Positions 60,833 through 64,000 of a stretch of 64,000 bases of DNA are shown here, piece after piece; the first letter of the stretch is position 1, and each line of letters begins with the position of its first letter. A program made the position numbers and the translations under genes. The stretch is from an uncultured Lachnospiraceae bacterium (GTDB lineage Bacteria; Bacillota; Clostridia; Lachnospirales; Lachnospiraceae). Location: the NCBI GenBank assembly GCA_930989745.1, contig CAKNMY010000003.1, positions 1 to 64,000 of the forward strand. Direction: 5' to 3'. The notes under the pieces were generated by a model. It saw only the letters and a program-made list of their open reading frames with translations. It was not told the origin of the DNA and made no database searches.

Positions 60833-62278
60833 TTACGGCTCATACACGCACCCCACAAACAGCGGCAGTCCGTCATGACTCGTTATTGCAAAAAGGAATG
60901 GGCGATTAAGGTTCATCTCAATCTCCTCCGGATCTGCTGCACCCCCGCCGAGCATTACGATTTCTGTATAGGCCGCCGCGCTCACACCTTTTTCATCAAT
61001 TGCTACTCTCACATTATGATTCGCCTGCGATACGCAAATCCCGTCCGCCTGCCCGGTCAGCGGCGAAAAGTCAGCCACGCTGCTGTCAAAGATATCGGTA
61101 ACGCCCAGCTCCTGCAGCCCTTCACTCAACTCCGTCTCATAAGTGATGTCAAATTTGGGCACCGACAGATTTAGAATAACCTCTTTTCTCTTCTCCGGAT
61201 CACCGCCGTTTAAGAGGAAATCCATAGTCTCTGCATCTTGCAGAAGGTTTTCCACCGTGACGCCTTCTTGGGGCAGCAGAAACCACATATTGCCGCTGTC
61301 ATTGTCCATCTTCCAGCTGACGGCCTCAAACCGCTCAGCGCCGTAATACGTCTCAACGCCGTATCCATGCATAAAATCACAGGTAATATCTCCGGAAAGC
61401 GCGTGGAACGTGTCGGACAGTGTGTTTTCTTCGTCAAATTTCTCTCCCCACTGGGCCTTATAATAAATAGTGGAAATAAGAGCCAGTATTGTCTGTTCGT
61501 TCAGCGTTGTCTCCCGAACTTGTTTCTCCAGAAGCCCGCCGGTCTGCTCATTCAGCCAGTCCTGCAGCATGCGGTTAAATCGGCGCGATCCCATCCTCCC
61601 CTGGTAAGAAGAGGCATAATAATTGTCCGCCAATGTTTCCAGCGCAGACGAAACAACAGGAATCTTCTCATCCAGCCACAGGGAATTGGCGAGAATACTG
61701 GTGGTGACGCCGTCATTGCGGTATTGGGCGTTCCATACTGCTTTTGCCTGTGTGCGCAGCGCTTCTACACTGTCTGTTCCTATGAGTTCCAGAATCTGCT
61801 GCCTGCTCTCCCCGTCCGTCAGTTCAGCAAGCATACCGAGTTCCAGATAAACATTAATTGGGGAAAACACCTTATTTTCTCCCTCATTTTCTGATAAAAA
61901 CTGACGGATCCCTGCAGAAAAGAACGACTCCAGTCCATCGGTATATCCTGACTCCTGCATCTGCTGAGCTCTGACATCTTCCCTCCATGCACGGTAAGCA
62001 CTGCGGTCTTCTTCCCCCTCAAAACCAAATCCATCCCTCTCCGGATAAGGCGCCATCTCCGGGTAGACTGCCTCTGCTATTACTTCGGCAGACGCATGTT
62101 CCATGCCCACCCCGGTTTTTACAATGACTCCTGCCGCTATGGCGATCACGAGCACAGCCGCCGTCACCGCAGCCCACCACGGTTTTCTATGCCCCCTGCC
62201 GCGCTTTTTTCTCTCGCTGCGTTCCAGCAACTCATCATCCGCTTCCCCGATTGCTTTATAAAGATCGTGTCTATTCAT
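60833..62278 (-). CDS. serpin with anti-sigma-like N-terminus and membrane anchor
   Basis: 481 residues from ATG 62278 (GGGGGAGGG site), overlapping the sigma gene end by 8 bases. Residues 1-22 (DLYKAIGEADDELLERSE) match the short cytoplasmic motif found at the start of many Firmicute anti-sigma factors encoded after ECF sigma genes. A basic stretch and one membrane helix (34-53) follow, then an extracellular serpin: SPINVYLELGMLAELTDG, ILANSLWLDEKIP, hinge DEKGVSAAAYT and signature NRPFLFAITSHDGLPLFVG. The predicted P1 region is MLGGGAAD, with small residues that suit elastase- or subtilisin-like proteases. The serpin part occupies the place of the sensor domain of an anti-sigma factor. Confidence 0.9.
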   Translation of the reverse strand: MNRHDLYKAIGEADDELLERSERKKRGRGHRKPWWAAVTAAVLVIAIAAGVIVKTGVGMEHASAEVIAEAVYPEMAPYPERDGFGFEGEEDRSAYRAWREDVRAQQMQESGYTDGLESFFSAGIRQFLSENEGENKVFSPINVYLELGMLAELTDGESRQQILELIGTDSVEALRTQAKAVWNAQYRNDGVTTSILANSLWLDEKIPVVSSALETLADNYYASSYQGRMGSRRFNRMLQDWLNEQTGGLLEKQVRETTLNEQTILALISTIYYKAQWGEKFDEENTLSDTFHALSGDITCDFMHGYGVETYYGAERFEAVSWKMDNDSGNMWFLLPQEGVTVENLLQDAETMDFLLNGGDPEKRKEVILNLSVPKFDITYETELSEGLQELGVTDIFDSSVADFSPLTGQADGICVSQANHNVRVAIDEKGVSAAAYTEIVMLGGGAADPEEIEMNLNRPFLFAITSHDGLPLFVGCVYEP

Positions 62279-62834
62279 TGAAATATCCCTCCCCCGCAAG
62301 GTACGTTTTCAGTTTGTTCCTGGTTCTGCTGAGTATGACGGCCGTATGATTATTTGTAATCCCATAACCCGCGGATATTTCCGCAATCGGCTCTGTAAAG
62401 AAATACCTCCGCAGAAAGATATCACACTCACGCGCAGGCAGCGTACGAAGAAACGCTCTGATACACTCTGCAAGCTCCTTTGCGATAAGTTCTTCCTCCA
62501 CATCCGACTCGTCAGCAATGCAGTCGGCCAGTTCTTCCAGCACCGCCGGAACCTCCCCGCTGCCCCGCTTCTGTGCCGTCCTTCGCCTCCAGCGATCCAG
62601 GCAAATCCTGCGGGTAATCTTGACGAAAAACATTCTCAGCACATTGGGGCGGTGCGGCGGCATCGCATTCCACGCGTCGAGCCAGGTATCATTCACGCAC
62701 TCCTCCGCATCCTCATGATTGTCCAGAATATTCTTCGCCACTGAAAAGCAGTACGCCCCATACTTCCGTCCCGACTGAACTATCGCTTCCGCATCCCGCG
62801 CCCAATACAATTCAACAATCCTCTTATCATGCAC
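62271..62834 (-). CDS. ECF sigma factor, coupled to the serpin gene
   Basis: 187 residues from a GTG start at 62834 with a G-rich site (AGGGGGGGA); no in-frame ATG is near. Region 2 shows NHEDAEECVNDTWLDAWNAM, then FFVKITRRICLDRWRRR; region 4 shows RTLPARECDIFLRRYFFTEP and GITNNHTAVILSRTRNKLKT. It should direct RNA polymerase to a small regulon. Its stop overlaps the serpin start by 8 bases, the usual spot for a coupled anti-sigma gene. A -10-like TATAAT on the minus strand lies at 62875-62880. Confidence 0.92.
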   Translation of the reverse strand: MHDKRIVELYWARDAEAIVQSGRKYGAYCFSVAKNILDNHEDAEECVNDTWLDAWNAMPPHRPNVLRMFFVKITRRICLDRWRRRTAQKRGSGEVPAVLEELADCIADESDVEEELIAKELAECIRAFLRTLPARECDIFLRRYFFTEPIAEISAGYGITNNHTAVILSRTRNKLKTYLAGEGYFNE

Positions 62835-62874
62835 AGTCCATCCCCCCCCTTCTGGCGTACAAGTTATGTATTCT

Positions 62875-62880
62875 ATTATA
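62875..62880 (-). promoter_or_regulatory. candidate -10 box of the sigma/serpin operon
   Basis: TATAAT on the minus strand, 40 bases before the GTG start; the -35 region 17 bases upstream is weak (TTCCTTTC region). An ECF-type promoter for autoregulation was not recognised. Confidence 0.35.
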
Positions 62881-62937
62881 AAAGTCGGGAATAAGAAAGG
62901 AATATTACAGATTTTATTCTATTTTAATCTGATTTAA

Positions 62938-62976
62938 GAAAAAACACCGCCTGCGCTCCTCGCGCCGTGCGGTGTC
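62938..62976 (-). terminator. terminator of ridA
   Basis: On the minus strand ACACCGC (62969-62975) pairs with GCGGTGT (62944-62950) with further GC pairing inside (CGGCGCG/GCGC), followed by TTTTTTC. It lies 20 bases after the ridA stop. Confidence 0.82.
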
Positions 62977-62995
62977 TTCTTCTCAAATCGGTCCT

Positions 62996-63370
62996 TTATT
63001 CTGTTTCCGCGATCAGCTCCACTTCACACAGTACATTCTTCGGAAGTGTCTTTACAGCCACACAGGAGCGCGCCGGCTTTCCGGTGAAGTACTTTGCATA
63101 TACCTCGTTGAAAGCTGCGAAATCGCCCATGTCGGCGAGAAAGCAGGTGGTCTTGACGGTCTTCTCATAGCTGCTGCCTGCTGCCTTTAACACTTCGCCG
63201 AGATTCTTCATAACCTGCTCTGCCTGAGCCGTGATATCCGTCCCCACAATCTCTCCGGTCGCCGGGTTGATCGGGATCTGTCCGGAAGTGAACAGCGTAT
63301 GGTTATATACCATTGCCTGGGAATACGGTCCGATTGCCGCGGGTGCTTTTTCTGTGCTGATTACTTTCAT
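62996..63370 (-). CDS. ridA: RidA family enamine/imine deaminase
   Basis: 124 residues from ATG 63370 (GAGGAAATTATT before it); an in-frame start at 63442 has no site. RidA pattern: STEKAPAAIGPYSQAMVYNH, TSGQIPINPATGEIVGTDIT, and the C-terminal signature PARSCVAVKTLPKNVLCEVE with the conserved Arg and Glu that bind the substrate acid group. It clears reactive enamines formed by PLP enzymes in the cytoplasm. No metabolic partner gene is adjacent. Confidence 0.95.
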   Translation of the reverse strand: MKVISTEKAPAAIGPYSQAMVYNHTLFTSGQIPINPATGEIVGTDITAQAEQVMKNLGEVLKAAGSSYEKTVKTTCFLADMGDFAAFNEVYAKYFTGKPARSCVAVKTLPKNVLCEVELIAETE

Positions 63371-63508
63371 AATAATTTCCTCGCTTTCTTTATCATCTGC
63401 TGCTTTTATTCTAAACTCCGCGCCGTCCGATGTCAAATGCATCCTCCGTAAAAGTTTTCATTTTTCCGCAGATATGCTATAATCCCGTCTTTGACAGTTA
63501 GAAAGTTA

Positions 63509-63553
63509 AAAAATCGCTGTATCCCTTGTGCTTACTGGGTTACAGCGATTTTT
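63509..63553. terminator. 13-bp inverted repeat with T-run after the transposase
   Basis: AAAAATCGCTGTA (63509-63521) pairs perfectly with TACAGCGATTTTT (63541-63553). The loop has CCC and GGG that can extend the stem. On the minus strand it ends in TTTTT, 25 bases after the transposase stop at 63578, and it can also terminate plus-strand transcripts. It may mark the element end, but no terminal repeat can be proved from one end. Confidence 0.75.
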
Positions 63554-63577
63554 GTCGTTGTCGCGAAGTATAGTAAT

Positions 63578-64000
63578 TTATTCTTTTCCTTTACTTTTTT
63601 TCTGAATTGTTCGCATCTTACTTTTGGTTATGAATTGATAGTCCGTTCGGAAGCCACAGACCTCATGAAGATCATCCGTGATAGCTTCCCGTTTGTATAA
63701 AGGGACAAATCCCTGCTCCTGTATTTCTGCGAAGTTCATTGCTTTCAGAGCTCCCAATAGTTCTTCGCAGGTATATTTAGAATTGAGTTTTTTCTCAAGA
63801 AATCGGTAGATGGTTAAGGCGAGAAAACAAATCAGGAAATGTGCCTGAATCCGGTTTTCATCCTGTAAATACACAGGCCTTGCAGAAAAGTCTGTTTTCA
63901 TGATCCGGAAACATTCCTCTATCTGCCATCTTGACTCGCTTACTTTTAGAATATCACCCACATCATCATCTAAAAGATCCGTACACACCGCATAGAGCCC
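63578..64000 (-). mobile_element. IS4/IS1634-type transposase, C-terminal part, cut by window edge
   Basis: The frame is open from the right edge to a stop at 63578 (at least 140 residues). It shows VGDILKVSESRWQIEECFRI followed by MKTDFSARPVYLQDENRI, the R...E......K end of the DDE catalytic core of IS4-superfamily transposases, and HFLICFLALTIYRFLEKKLN, the usual following helix. The N-terminal part and left end are outside the window. Whether the element is complete cannot be told. Confidence 0.85.

Noticed and set aside
60078..62299. Upstream start codons for the two serpins (60078 and 62299)
   Set aside because: Both lie inside the preceding genes, lack ribosome sites, and would add sequence not shared between the two paralogues.
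63481..63560. Terminal inverted repeat of the insertion sequence
   Set aside because: The palindrome at 63509-63553 is better explained as a terminator; the other element end lies outside the window, so no terminal repeat or target duplication can be shown.

Overview
The window looks like chromosomal DNA of a gut-type Firmicute, most likely a Lachnospiraceae-like Clostridium relative. This rests on AGGAGG-type ribosome sites, LplB/YtcP-type sugar ABC transporters, YesM/YesN-type two-component genes, a one-polypeptide PurL, BCCT and Lic-type choline genes, and the overall gene style. Genus is not resolved. No rRNA, tRNA or CRISPR array was seen.

Layout. (1) 1-17346 is a Gram-positive polysaccharide utilisation locus. 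Leftward run: ABC permeases, a solute-binding lipoprotein, a GH78 rhamnosidase and a GH106-like enzyme cut by the left edge. Rightward run: YesM-like kinase, YesN-like AraC response regulator, a second binding lipoprotein, an acetylesterase-like protein, a GH29 fucosidase and a URO-D family protein with a zinc-methyltransferase-like HxC...C motif. The divergent promoter region carries three copies of AAAGTACAGG. The likely substrate is a rhamnose- and fucose-containing, acetylated (perhaps methylated) plant glycan such as rhamnogalacturonan; this is inference. (2) 17343-21696: a TetR regulator and a heterodimeric ABC pair of the YbtPQ/IrtAB look, each with an inverted-repeat operator candidate. 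(3) 21720-32214: a cell-surface glycan cluster with two flippases, three GT2 glycosyltransferases, GT-C-like membrane proteins and LicD. (4) 32334-35516: a secreted beta-lactamase-fold protein whose catalytic fold is split by Cna-B-like domains and which ends in choline-binding-type repeats. (5) 35603-42983: a VanRS-like two-component system, two GT4 enzymes (one frameshifted), a VTT/DedA protein and a cation P-type ATPase. (6) 43158-46512: a BCCT transporter and a winged-helix/nucleotidyltransferase/choline-kinase fusion with a clear promoter and operator.

(7) 46642-54346 is an accessory, more AT-rich patchwork: an ECF sigma factor with an in-frame C-terminal extension that has its own ribosome site, gene remnants, a duplicated GNAT gene, a small HTH/membrane pair, a Fic protein, an FMN reductase, a DUF6429-like protein and an AlbA_2/ATPase regulator sharing a C-terminal domain with Fic. 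(8) 54378-64000: purL, an orphan truncated antitoxin, a four-gene run (ECF sigma, serpin, HAD phosphatase, serpin), ridA and a transposase cut by the right edge.

How it works together. Choline uptake (BCCT), choline kinase, LicD and a choline-binding-type exoprotein form a phosphocholine-decoration module around the surface glycan cluster. The most unusual system is at 58576-62834: an ECF sigma factor overlaps a gene whose product starts like an anti-sigma factor, crosses the membrane once and carries a complete serpin outside. This suggests a protease-sensing signalling switch, or membrane-anchored protease inhibitors under dedicated sigma control. All starts were chosen by eye from ribosome sites, and family calls rest on recognised motifs, not on database searches.
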